NCBI RefSeq assembly: GCF_019844075.1 | Contig: NZ_CP081964.1 | Span: 3,410,001-3,474,000, forward strand | Length of the DNA: 64,000 bases | Source: Curtobacterium sp. TC1 | GTDB lineage: Bacteria; Actinomycetota; Actinomycetes; Actinomycetales; Microbacteriaceae | Direction: 5' to 3' | Shown here: one piece after another, positions 1-20,687 of the stretch | Position numbering within the stretch: position 1 is the first letter of the stretch | Layout of the letters: each line of letters begins with the position of its first letter | Program-made: the position numbers and the translations under genes | Notes under the pieces: generated by a model | The model's input: the letters and a program-made list of their open reading frames with translations, nothing else | What the model was told of the DNA's origin: nothing | Database searches by the model: none

Positions 1-32
1 ACGGCTGCTCGGGGGTCGGCACGTCCGACACG

Positions 33-1037
33 CTACTCGCCCCCGTACAGCTGCGGGTCCACGTCGAGGCCGTAGATGGCCAGACCCGACTCCCAGATCA
101 GGGCCGCACCGGCGCGGAGGCGATCGATGTCGCTCCCCGCGTCGAGCACCCGCACGACGTGCCCGCGCATCGCCACGGTGGCGCTGCCGACGGTGACGTA
201 CCGCGTGCCGTCGTCGTCCTGTCGCCGGACGGTCACCGGGTAGGGCTCGGACAGGCCGCGGAGGTCCTCGAGCACGAACACCGGACGCGAGCGTTGGTCG
301 GCGGCGAGCACCTGCTTCGCCTGGTCGATGCCCGTCAGCACGAGGACGCTCGGGATCCCGACGTCGTTCGCCCCCTTGATGTCGGTGTCGAGACGGTCAC
401 CGATGAACAGTGTCCGCCCGCCGCCGAAGCGCTCGACCGCTGCATCGAAGATCGGACGCTCCGGCTTGCCGGCGACCACGGGCATGCGGCCCACGGCCTG
501 GTGGACGGCGGACACGAGCGTGCCGTTGCCCGGCGCGATGCCGCGCTCGACCGGGATCGACCAGTCCATGTTCGTCGCGACCCACGGGATCGCCGGATCG
601 GCCAGCGCGAAGGACGCCTCGGCCAACTCCTTCCACCCGAGGTCCGGGGAGAAGCCCTGGATGACCGCGGCCGGGGAGTCCTCGGCGCTGCTCGTCACCG
701 TGAAGCCGGCGGCCTCGACGATGCTCGAGAGTCCGAGTCCACCGGTGACGAGCACGGTCGAGCCAGCGGGCACCAGCGTCGAGAGGAGCTGGACACCCGC
801 TTGCGATGACGTGACGACATCGTCCTCGGACACCTCCAGCCCGTAGCGCTCGAGGTGCTCGGCGACGTCGATCGGTCGCCGGGACGCGTTGTTCGTGATG
901 TACCCGACGCGGGCGCTCAGCGATGCGCGTGTGAGCGCCTCGACCGCGTGCGGGATCGCGTTCCGCCCCCGGTAGACGACGCCGTCGAGGTCCGTCAGGA
1001 CGACGTCGACGCCGTCCGTCGGCGCGGTCGGGACGTC
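33..1037 (-). CDS. HAD-IIA family phosphatase (NagD/Rv1692-like), start unresolved
   Basis: Predicted cytosolic Mg-dependent phosphatase. The first motif DLDGVVYRG holds the nucleophile Asp and is followed by TNNAS (motif II) and GDRLDTDI near the C-terminus (motif III/IV), with a C2-type cap between, as in NagD and glycerol-3-phosphate phosphatase Rv1692. The family is usually 260-350 residues; about 334 fit here. It follows the TPR gene on the same strand, the same pair as Rv1691-Rv1692. Odd: in this frame no ATG, GTG or TTG occurs for well over 60 codons before the nucleophile, and the TPR stop lies inside the overlap. The 5' limit given is only the first codon after that stop. The enzyme family is clear; substrate and start are not. 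Confidence 0.8.
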   Translation of the reverse strand, partial: DVPTAPTDGVDVVLTDLDGVVYRGRNAIPHAVEALTRASLSARVGYITNNASRRPIDVAEHLERYGLEVSEDDVVTSSQAGVQLLSTLVPAGSTVLVTGGLGLSSIVEAAGFTVTSSAEDSPAAVIQGFSPDLGWKELAEASFALADPAIPWVATNMDWSIPVERGIAPGNGTLVSAVHQAVGRMPVVAGKPERPIFDAAVERFGGGRTLFIGDRLDTDIKGANDVGIPSVLVLTGIDQAKQVLAADQRSRPVFVLEDLRGLSEPYPVTVRRQDDDGTRYVTVGSATVAMRGHVVRVLDAGSDIDRLRAGAALIWESGLAIYGLDVDPQLYGGE

Positions 1038-3081
1038 AGTCGGCTGCGGAGCCGTCGACGTCGCGGGGGTTGTCGTCGTCGACCTCGCCGGGCTGGTCGG
1101 CTTCGCCGGGCTCCCCGACGACGTCGGGCTCAGCGAAGACCGGTTCGTCGGCGAGGTAGTCGTCTTCGGCGTCGGCGTCGTCGAGCTGCTCGGCGTCGTC
1201 GACCTGCTCGGCGTCGTCGAGCTGCTCGGCGTCGTCGAGCTCGCCGGCGTCTCCGTGTTCTTCGACCTCGAGCGTTTCCTCGACCACATCAACTGTCTCC
1301 CAAGCGTTCTCGTCGGCGGCTTCGGCCAGGGCCGCTGCCGCACGGTCGACACGGGCCCACCACTCGTCGGCCTCGTCCTGCCGGCCCAGCTCCTCGAGCG
1401 TGGCCGCGTAAGCACTGTAGAGCGCCGGCGACCACGTGTAGGCCGTGGACGGGTCGAGCTGTGGAATCTCCAGCTCACCGAGCGCAGCTGTGGGGTTCCC
1501 GAGGTCGATACGGGCGCCGGACATCGCGATCGCGAGCTCGACCTGCACCGCGGTGTCGAGCGCGGCACGCTCCACCGAACGCCCGAGCTCGAGTGCTCGC
1601 TCCGGACGGCCGAGGCCACGCTCGCAGTCCACCATCATCGGGAGCTGGTCGTTGCGACCGGAGATGCGCCGGTAGGTACGGAGCTCGCGGAGTGCCGTCG
1701 CGAAGTCACCCAGGCGGTACGCCGTGATCGCAGCGGTCTCGCGGACGACACCGACGCGACCCGCACGACGAGCGGCGCTGAGGGCGTGCTCGTTGGCCAG
1801 GGCGGGGTCCTCGTCGACGAACAGCGCCGCAGCCACGAGGTGCCGGGCGACCCAGTCGGCGTTGTCCTTGCTGAGCGTCTTCAGCTCCATGCGCGCTGCG
1901 GGGTCGAGGTCACGCGCGTCGATCTCGTCGGGGATGTCCGGGTCGTCGTGACGCGGACGGATCGACTTCGTGCCGTACGGGTCGCGGTCTTCCCAGTCGT
2001 CACGGGCCGCTTCGCCGAAGCGTGCGCCGGCGTGACGCGTCCCGTCGCCGAAGCGGCGTCGGTCGTCGCCACCGTCACGGCGCGGACGGTCGCCGTCTCG
2101 GGCGGGACGGTCGGAGCCGCCACGGAAGGCCGGGCGGTCGCCATCACGACGCGGGCGATCCGACGATCCACCGCGGAACGACGGGCGGTCGTCGTCACGA
2201 CGCGGACGGTCGCCGTCGCGGGCGGGACGGTCCGAGCCGCCGCGGTACGCGGGGCGGTCGCCATCACGACGAGGACGATCCGAGGAACCCCCGCGGAACG
2301 GACGATCGCCGTCACGAGCCGGACGGTCCGAGCCGCCACGGTACGGACGGTCTCCATCGCGCGCGGGACGATCGGAACCGCCGCGATACGCGGGCCGGTC
2401 GCCATCACGACGCGGACGATCCGAGGAACCCCCGCGGAACGGACGATCCCCGTCACGAGCCGGACGGTCCGAGCCGCCACGGTACGGACGGTCACCGTCG
2501 CGTGCAGGACGATCGGAACCGCCGCGGTACGCGGGCCGGTCGCCATCACGACGCGGACGATCCGAGCCGCCCTGGTACGGACGGTCGCCATCACGACGCG
2601 GTCGGTCCGAGCCACCGCGGTAGGCGGGACGGTCGCCATCTCGGGCGGGACGGTCCGACCGGAACGGCCGATCACCATCACGACGCGGGCGGTCAGAACC
2701 GCCCTGGTACGGACGGTCGCCGTCGCGGCGCGGGCGGTCGGCACCCCGAGGGCCATCGCCGCGAGGCGGACGCCCGGAGTCTCCGCGATCGCTCCGCCAC
2801 GACGGACGATCGCCTCGGTCACCGGAACGGAACGGACGGTCACCGCCGCTCCGAGGAGCGCTGTCACGACGCGCAGCACCGTCGCGGAACGGACGGTCGG
2901 AGCGCTCCGGGCGGTCGCGACGGTCGCCCTCGCGTCGTTCGAAGTCACGAGGGCCAGACGACCAACGGCCTCCGCTCGCACCCTCACCCCGTGGGGCTCC
3001 GTCGCGGCGAGGAGCCCGATCGTCTCGTCGGGGTCGATCTCCTCGGTCGCCGTCGTTCCGTCGCTCGTCGTCGTTCGCCAC
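1036..3081 (-). CDS. TPR-like protein with long Arg/Asp/Gly-rich repetitive N-terminus
   Basis: 681 residues in three parts. Residues 1-345 are low-complexity and disordered, rich in DRP, RDGD and RGG. Residues about 395-590 form helical TPR-like repeats (KDNADWVARHL, HALSAARRAGRVG, GDFATALRELRTYRR), matching the small mycobacterial TPR protein Rv1691. Residues 600-681 are acidic with repeated AEQLDD/AEQVDD. A GTG start at 3081 is preceded by a GAGGAG ribosome binding site 6-7 nt upstream. The arginine-rich head could bind RNA or acidic partners and the acidic tail could oppose it; this is inference. The gene lies just downstream of the rrn operons, transcribed in the same direction, and its stop falls in the HAD frame. 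Confidence 0.8.
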   Translation of the reverse strand: MANDDERRNDGDRGDRPRRDDRAPRRDGAPRGEGASGGRWSSGPRDFERREGDRRDRPERSDRPFRDGAARRDSAPRSGGDRPFRSGDRGDRPSWRSDRGDSGRPPRGDGPRGADRPRRDGDRPYQGGSDRPRRDGDRPFRSDRPARDGDRPAYRGGSDRPRRDGDRPYQGGSDRPRRDGDRPAYRGGSDRPARDGDRPYRGGSDRPARDGDRPFRGGSSDRPRRDGDRPAYRGGSDRPARDGDRPYRGGSDRPARDGDRPFRGGSSDRPRRDGDRPAYRGGSDRPARDGDRPRRDDDRPSFRGGSSDRPRRDGDRPAFRGGSDRPARDGDRPRRDGGDDRRRFGDGTRHAGARFGEAARDDWEDRDPYGTKSIRPRHDDPDIPDEIDARDLDPAARMELKTLSKDNADWVARHLVAAALFVDEDPALANEHALSAARRAGRVGVVRETAAITAYRLGDFATALRELRTYRRISGRNDQLPMMVDCERGLGRPERALELGRSVERAALDTAVQVELAIAMSGARIDLGNPTAALGELEIPQLDPSTAYTWSPALYSAYAATLEELGRQDEADEWWARVDRAAAALAEAADENAWETVDVVEETLEVEEHGDAGELDDAEQLDDAEQVDDAEQLDDADAEDDYLADEPVFAEPDVVGEPGEADQPGEVDDDNPRDVDGSAAD
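2074..2742 (-). repeat. In-gene tandem repeats coding DRPxRDGDRPxRGGS
   Basis: About sixteen imperfect 13-16-residue units (DRPARDGDRPYRGGS and variants with A, F, Y or Q) cover residues 114-336 of the TPR protein. A higher-order 47-residue (141-bp) block is repeated exactly at residues 189-235 and 236-282. The repeats keep the antisense frames open, which creates long spurious reading frames there. Confidence 0.9.
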
Positions 3082-3311
3082 CGTTGCTCCTCATCGCGTG
3101 CCCGAGCCTGAGGTCGGGCGTTCGTCCGCTGTGTCGTTGTGTTGGGTGCCGCGCCGGTCGGACCGACGTTCGGGCTCCAGTCCATCACGAACCGGAGCCG
3201 GCGTCGAGCGACGAGCGGCGAAACAGAAATGGCCACCGGCCACCACCGTGAACGAGGGTCTCCCCTACGAGTTCACGATGGAGGGCCGATGGCCACATCT
3301 TCTTACGTTAA

Positions 3312-3428
3312 GTCCGGCGGCGTCCTACTCTCCCACAAGGTCCCCCTTGCAGTACCATCGGCGCTGAGAGGCTTAGCTTCCGGGTTCGGAATGTGACCGG
3401 GCGTTTCCCTCTCGCTATGACCACCGGA
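3312..3428 (-). rRNA. rrf: 5S ribosomal RNA, copy 1
   Basis: About 117 nt. The ends pair (TCCGGTGG with CCGCCGGA) and the core reads CCCGGTCACATTCCGAACCC followed by GGAAGCTAAGCC, as in actinobacterial 5S. It lies about 137 nt downstream of 23S. No strong T-tract terminator follows this copy; there is only a hairpin with CGTGAAC/GTTCACG arms near 3250-3280. Confidence 0.95.
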
Positions 3429-3564
3429 ACACTGTCGACCATGATCTGGTCTCAAACATGTCCCAGCTGTCGCTGAGCTATCTATTCAGTTTGATTCCCG
3501 ATCGTCTGTCGGGAACCACAAAGTGGACGCGAGCCCCGCACACGAAGGTGCGGGAAATCAGTGT

Positions 3565-6692
<3,128 letters not shown>

Positions 6693-6790
6693 CACAAAGA
6701 TTAAAATTGCGATCCGTCATCACCCACAACCATCAGCCCGAAGACCTCAGATCGATTGGATGACTCGAATCAAAGATGCTCGCGTCCACT

Positions 6791-6805
6791 GTGTAGTTCT
6801 CAACA
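6791..6805 (-). promoter_or_regulatory. boxA-like antitermination site in 16S-23S spacer, copy 1
   Basis: TGTTGAGAACTACAC on the minus strand resembles the actinobacterial rRNA boxA/leader motif (TTGAGAACT). The roughly 450-nt spacer (6693-7144) shows no tRNA gene in either operon. The same site recurs at 13426-13440. Confidence 0.6.
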
Positions 6806-7139
6806 TACGATCGGCACCACACTCCCCACCATCCAACGACAGTGCTTCATGCGGCCCAACGAAGGACACACCACGGATCACTCCATGCGGCCCAACCCCC
6901 AACCCACCTCACAGCAGATCAGGAAGCCTGGTCCCTCAGGACCCAACAACGTGCACCAGCCAACCCGTGCGACACCAACCCGTTCCAACCCCGCAAGCGG
7001 AGCGTACTGAGGCCAGCACCATCGGTACCAGCTGCACTGTCAATGTTCCACCCATGAGCTACCCGTCGGACACGTTCGGTCCGAATCAGGCGCCTGGACC
7101 ATGCATGCCCCGATGAGGGACAACACGAGGCCAGATGCT

Positions 7140-8667
<1,528 letters not shown>

Positions 8668-8830
8668 AAAATACAGACCCAACACCCGAAGGCATCAGAC
8701 CGAGTTGATTCTGACTGTTGACTGTCTACTGACAATCTTCAATCCAAAAGGAATTGTCTCAAACCCAACCAACCCGAAGGAAGGCCAGGCACGAGGTCAA
8801 TCAATAAATTGGCATTGACAATGTGCACGC

Positions 8831-8847
8831 TGTTGAGTTCTCAAGGA
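8831..8847 (-). promoter_or_regulatory. boxA-like leader motif upstream of 16S copy 1
   Basis: TCCTTGAGAACTCAACA on the minus strand matches the leader boxA seen before actinobacterial 16S genes. It is the last element shared with the second operon (15466-15482). Beyond 8858 the two upstream regions diverge completely, so the operons have different promoters. Confidence 0.6.
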
Positions 8848-8984
8848 CCAGACGCACTCACCACTCAGCACCATCAGGCACATCGTCAGAGAGGCATTCG
8901 TCTCGCGACACTGCAGATCACCTCGGTCGAGACCGTGGTTTTCATGGGTGTCGGTTGCCTGAGCGGGACCCCGTCCGGACTGCA

Positions 8985-9008
8985 TCACCAGGTGGTTCCA
9001 CCTGGTGA
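8985..9008. repeat. 24-bp perfect palindrome upstream of rrn copy 1
   Basis: TCACCAGGTGG and CCACCTGGTGA flank a 2-bp centre. It lies about 150 bp upstream of the shared leader of operon 1 and is absent before operon 2. It could be an operator or a cruciform; there is no T-tract. No convincing -35/-10 pair was found for operon 1. Confidence 0.5.
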
Positions 9009-9896
9009 CCGTCTCGGCCGTTCCGTTCTCCGCCTCAGCGGCAACGAGTGACAACATTACGGGGAGGTGAACGGGAGCGCCAGCCGGGCCACATCCCGGG
9101 CGTGTCGCCAGGTGGGCCTGCCTGAACCAAGACCGTCACCCGTCGTGCCATCCCTGTGGATCCACCCGCGGGACACCGGGACACCGGGACACCGGGACAC
9201 CGGGACACCGGGACACCGGGACACCGGGACACCGGGACACCGGGACACCGGGACACCGGGACACCGGGACACCGGGACACCGGGACACCGGGACGAGCAT
9301 CTCTCCCCAGGCAGCCTGATGACCAGCTTCGGCGGCGTAGTCGGCTGTTCCGCTCAGACCGGGAGCCGGTACGCGCTGAGCTCAGACGATTACCCTCGGG
9401 CCACAGCGCGGTCGCTCAGCAAGGAGACCCCACCGTGCTCAGTCATGGATCGAGATCCCGTCGCTATCCGCTGCGCCGGCTCGGCAAGGTTCAGCGCCGG
9501 CTCGAGGCAAGCACAGGCGGGCTCGAACGGAACTCCCCGTTTCGAGTCGCCCGACAACTGAAGCCACTCACGGCTGCCAACGACCACCAGAACACACTGG
9601 CCGCGATACCGCCCGTAATCTCGCTGCTCGCTCGTCACTGCCCCGCCGGCACCGACGTTCGCCGGAGCAGCAAGCGACCGCGGCGGCGCACAAGCACGAC
9701 CATCCATGAGCAGAGAGGGATGGGTGGTTGCCGTCGACGGGACTCAACCTTCGCTGCTCGCGAAGCACCAGCGCCAGCGCCAGCCACGAAGGGGCGCACA
9801 CCACTTCGGAGGCAGGAATGGGCGGACGGTATCCGCCGGCAGCAGCCCCTTCTCCTGACGAAGAGCCGCCACTGCGGAAGCGCCGGAAACGCAGAA
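9009..9896. other. Non-coding spacer between the two rRNA operons
   Basis: No credible gene is seen. Open frames here depend on the 8-bp array and have no ribosome binding site or recognisable domain. The stretch contains the tandem array at 9170-9294, presumably the promoter of operon 1 near its left end, and the terminator of operon 2 at its right end. Confidence 0.6.
9170..9294. repeat. 8-bp tandem array, unit GGGACACC, about 15.6 copies
   Basis: An uninterrupted, essentially perfect run of GGGACACC over 125 bp between the two rRNA operons. The period of 8 gives a 24-nt translation period. Such arrays change length by slippage. The unit is far too short and has no spacers, so it is not a CRISPR. 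Confidence 0.95.
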
Positions 9897-9924
9897 AACC
9901 CCTGACCAGTGCTGGTCAGGGGTT
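9897..9924 (-). terminator. Intrinsic terminator after rrn copy 2
   Basis: AACCCCTGACCAG and CTGGTCAGGGGTT form a 13-bp perfect stem with a 2-nt centre, followed on the minus strand by TTTTC. It lies about 22 nt past the 5S 3' end of the second operon. The first operon lacks an equivalent. Confidence 0.85.
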
Positions 9925-9945
9925 CCCTGGTGTTACTACGGTTAA

Positions 9946-10062
9946 GTCCGGCGGCGTCCTACTCTCCCACAAGGTCCCCCTTGCAGTACCATCGGCGCTG
10001 AGAGGCTTAGCTTCCGGGTTCGGAATGTGACCGGGCGTTTCCCTCTCGCTATGACCACCGGA
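9946..10062 (-). rRNA. rrf: 5S ribosomal RNA, copy 2
   Basis: Identical by eye to copy 1 at 3312-3428, and followed by the intrinsic terminator at 9897-9924. Confidence 0.95.
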
Positions 10063-10199
10063 ACACTGTCGACCATGATCTGGTCTCAAACATGTCCCAG
10101 CTGTAGCTGAGCTATTTATTCAGTTTGATTCCCGATCGTCTGTCGGGAACCACAAAGTGGACGCGAGCCCCGCACACAAAGGGTGCGGGAAATCAGTGT

Positions 10200-13327
<3,128 letters not shown>

Positions 13328-13425
13328 CACAAAGATTAAAATTGCGATCCGTCATCACCCACAACCATCAGCCCGAAGACCTCAGATCGATTGGATGACT
13401 CGAATCAAAGATGCTCGCGTCCACT

Positions 13426-13440
13426 GTGTAGTTCTCAACA
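13426..13440 (-). promoter_or_regulatory. boxA-like antitermination site in 16S-23S spacer, copy 2
   Basis: Same TGTTGAGAACTACAC motif as at 6791-6805. This spacer also has no tRNA gene. Confidence 0.6.
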
Positions 13441-13774
13441 TACGATCGGCACCACACTCCCCACCATCCAACGACAGTGCTTCATGCGGCCCAACGAAGG
13501 ACACACCACGGATCACTCCATGCGGCCCAACCCCCAACCCACCTCACAGCAGATCAGGAAGCCTGGTCCCTCAGGACCCAACAACGTGCACCAGCCAACC
13601 CGTGCGACACCAACCCGTTCCAACCCCGCAAGCGGAGCGTACTGAGGCCAGCACCATCGGTACCAGCTGCACTGTCAATGTTCCACCCATGAGCTACCCG
13701 TCGGACACGTTCGGTCCGAATCAGGCGCCTGGACCATGCATGCCCCGATGAGGGACAACACGAGGCCAGATGCT

Positions 13775-15302
<1,528 letters not shown>

Positions 15303-15615
15303 AAAATACAGACCCAACACCCGAAGGCATCAGACCGAGTTGATTCTGACTGTTGACTGTCTACTGACAATCTTCAATCCAAAAGGAATTGTCTCAAACC
15401 CAACCAACCCGAAGGAAGGCCAGGCACGAGGTCAATCAATAAATTGGCATTGACAATGTGCACGCTGTTGAGTTCTCAAGGACCAGACGCACTTGCTCCT
15501 CGGCTCGAATTCGAGCTTCAGCCACAAGGCTTGTGTACTTGGCTTGCCACCGGTGTGTCGTCGGACCCGGAGGTCCTGTGGCTCATCCCGAGGGGAGAGA
15601 ACCGGTGGGCTTGTC

Positions 15616-15644
15616 ATCCTAGGCGTCGAAGCGATCGAGCACAA
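15616..15644 (-). promoter_or_regulatory. Candidate sigma-A promoter of rrn copy 2
   Basis: On the minus strand, -35 TTGTGC (15639-15644) and -10 TAGGAT (15616-15621) are separated by 17 bp, reading into the leader and boxA of the second operon. A perfect 14-bp palindrome GCTCGAATTCGAGC lies about 100 bp downstream in the leader. Confidence 0.55.
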
Positions 15645-15838
15645 GGCTTGATCTGAACTTCAGTGGAGGATGGTCCCGCTTGAGGGCCGGCGTGCTCTGG
15701 GCTTTCGCTCCAGCCGCTCCGCCGCACCTTTGGGGTGACGAGTAGGAACTTTACGCAGGCCTGGGCGGGTGTGCCAAGCCAGGCCCGATCCCGGGCGTGT
15801 CGCGTCGTGCAACACGCGTCGTCCGGGTGTCCGCAGGG

Positions 15839-17158
15839 TCAGGCCAGCGTCACACCGGCGAGGGTCTTCTTGCCGCGGCGGAGCACGAGGACTCCCCCGT
15901 GCAGGGCGAGGTCCGACAACGGTGCGGCGGGGTCCTCGGCACGGACGTTGTTCACGTACACGCCGCCCTGGTCGATCGCACGCCGGGCTTCGCCGAGGGA
16001 CTTCACGAGCTCGGTCTCGACGAGGGCTCGTGCCACATCGGCTCCGGGCTCGAGGGTCACCGATCCCGATCCCGGCAGCTCCGCGATCGCCGACCGCAGC
16101 GTGACCGGGTCGAGCGCGCCGAGGTCGCCGTTGCCGAAGAGCGCGGCCGCAGCGTCGATCGCGGCATGGGTCGCATCGACCCCGTGCACCAGCGCGGTGA
16201 CCTCGAACGCCAGGGTCCGCTGCGCTTCGCGTCGGAACGGTTCGTCGGCGACCGCCTGCTCGAGCCGCTCGATCTCGGCGCGGGACAGGAACGTGAACTC
16301 CCGCAGGCGGGCGATCACGTCGGCATCCGCCGTGTTGAGCCAGAACTGGTACAGCGCGTAGGGCGAGGTCATCTCGGCGTCGAGCCAGACGGCGTTGCCC
16401 TCGCTCTTGCCGAACTTCGTGCCGTCCGAGTTCGTGATCAAGGGCGTCCCGAGCGCGTGCACGGTCGCACCCTCGGCACGACGGATGAGCTCCGTCCCCG
16501 AGGTCAGGTTGCCCCACTGGTCCGAGCCACCCGTCTGCAGCGTGCAGCCGTACTGCCGGAAGAGCTCCCGGTAGTCGAGGCCCTGCAGGATCTGGTAGCT
16601 GAACTCGGTGTAGCTGATGCCCGCGTCGGAGCTCAGCCGCGCGGCGACGGCGTCCTTCTTCAGCATCGAGTTCACCCGGAAGTACTTGCCGACGTCGCGC
16701 AGGAAGTCGATGGCGGACATCGGTGACGTCCAGTCCAGGTTGTTCACCAGCCGGACGCCGTTGTCACCGTCCGCACTGAGGAACCGGGACACCTGCGACT
16801 GCAGTCGCGCCACCCACTCGGAGACGGTCTCGCGGGTGTTCAGCGTGCGCTCCGCCGTCGGACGGGGGTCGCCGATGAGTCCCGTCGATCCCCCGACGAG
16901 CGCGAGCGGCTTGTGCCCGGCGAGCTGCAACCGACGCATGGTCAGGAGCTGCAGGAGGTTGCCGCAGTGCAGCGACGGTGCCGTGGGGTCGAACCCGCAG
17001 TAGTACGTGATCGGGTCACCGTCGAGGGCCTCTTGGAGTGCGGTCTCGTCGGTCGAGACCTGCACCAGACCACGCCAGCGCAGTTCGTCCCACACCGAGG
17101 CGAAGGTGGGGTCGTTCTGCTGGCGCGTCAGGACGTCTTGAGCGGTATCACTGGACAC
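15839..17158 (-). CDS. tyrS: Tyrosyl-tRNA synthetase
   Basis: Class I aminoacyl-tRNA synthetase that charges tRNA-Tyr in the cytosol; 439 residues, normal for the family. The HIGH-type motif is HCGN at residues 64-67, the tyrosine/ATP site GGSDQWGN lies at about 210-217, and the KMSKS loop is KFGKS at 248-252. The C-terminus ends in an S4 RNA-binding domain (VYVNNVRAEDP). The GTG start at 17158 is preferred to an in-frame ATG nine codons upstream, because a TACGAT -10 box ends 6 nt before it and would overlap the longer reading frame. It is separated from mpg by 126 bp containing one GGGAGGCCCGTGG word. Confidence 0.95.
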   Translation of the reverse strand: MSSDTAQDVLTRQQNDPTFASVWDELRWRGLVQVSTDETALQEALDGDPITYYCGFDPTAPSLHCGNLLQLLTMRRLQLAGHKPLALVGGSTGLIGDPRPTAERTLNTRETVSEWVARLQSQVSRFLSADGDNGVRLVNNLDWTSPMSAIDFLRDVGKYFRVNSMLKKDAVAARLSSDAGISYTEFSYQILQGLDYRELFRQYGCTLQTGGSDQWGNLTSGTELIRRAEGATVHALGTPLITNSDGTKFGKSEGNAVWLDAEMTSPYALYQFWLNTADADVIARLREFTFLSRAEIERLEQAVADEPFRREAQRTLAFEVTALVHGVDATHAAIDAAAALFGNGDLGALDPVTLRSAIAELPGSGSVTLEPGADVARALVETELVKSLGEARRAIDQGGVYVNNVRAEDPAAPLSDLALHGGVLVLRRGKKTLAGVTLA

Positions 17159-17164
17159 CCCGCC

Positions 17165-17170
17165 ATCGTA
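17165..17170 (-). promoter_or_regulatory. -10 box (TACGAT), leaderless tyrS promoter
   Basis: TACGAT lies 6 nt upstream of the GTG start of tyrS. The spacing would put transcription start at or next to the start codon. Confidence 0.45.
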
Positions 17171-17284
17171 GCGGCGGCGCACCACCGACAGGCGCCGTCG
17201 ACCGGGAGGCCCGTGGTGCGTCCGGGCCCACGCCGCCGGTTCCGGCGCGACGCGCCAGCGGCGGGCCGGCCGTGCCGGTGGGGA

Positions 17285-20678
<3,394 letters not shown>

Positions 20679-20687
20679 GCGGTGCGC

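Noticed and set aside
1255..3111. Plus-strand frame of about 600 codons opposite the TPR gene
   Set aside because: Kept open by the repeat codons of the minus-strand gene; gives only Thr/Ala/Arg/Val repeats.
3240..3285. Terminator after rrn copy 1
   Set aside because: The CGTGAAC/GTTCACG hairpin exists, but has a long loop and no T-tract, so it is not listed as a terminator.
9170..9294. Possible CRISPR array
   Set aside because: Contiguous 8-bp units without spacers; no cas genes in the window.
9067..9905. Plus-strand frames with GHRDTGTP-type repeats in the rRNA spacer
   Set aside because: Translation of the 8-bp array; no ribosome binding site, no domain, not expected to be coding.
15660..16517. 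Minus-strand frame of 285 codons at the 3' end of tyrS
   Set aside because: Out-of-frame shadow of tyrS, Arg/Pro-rich, without a domain.
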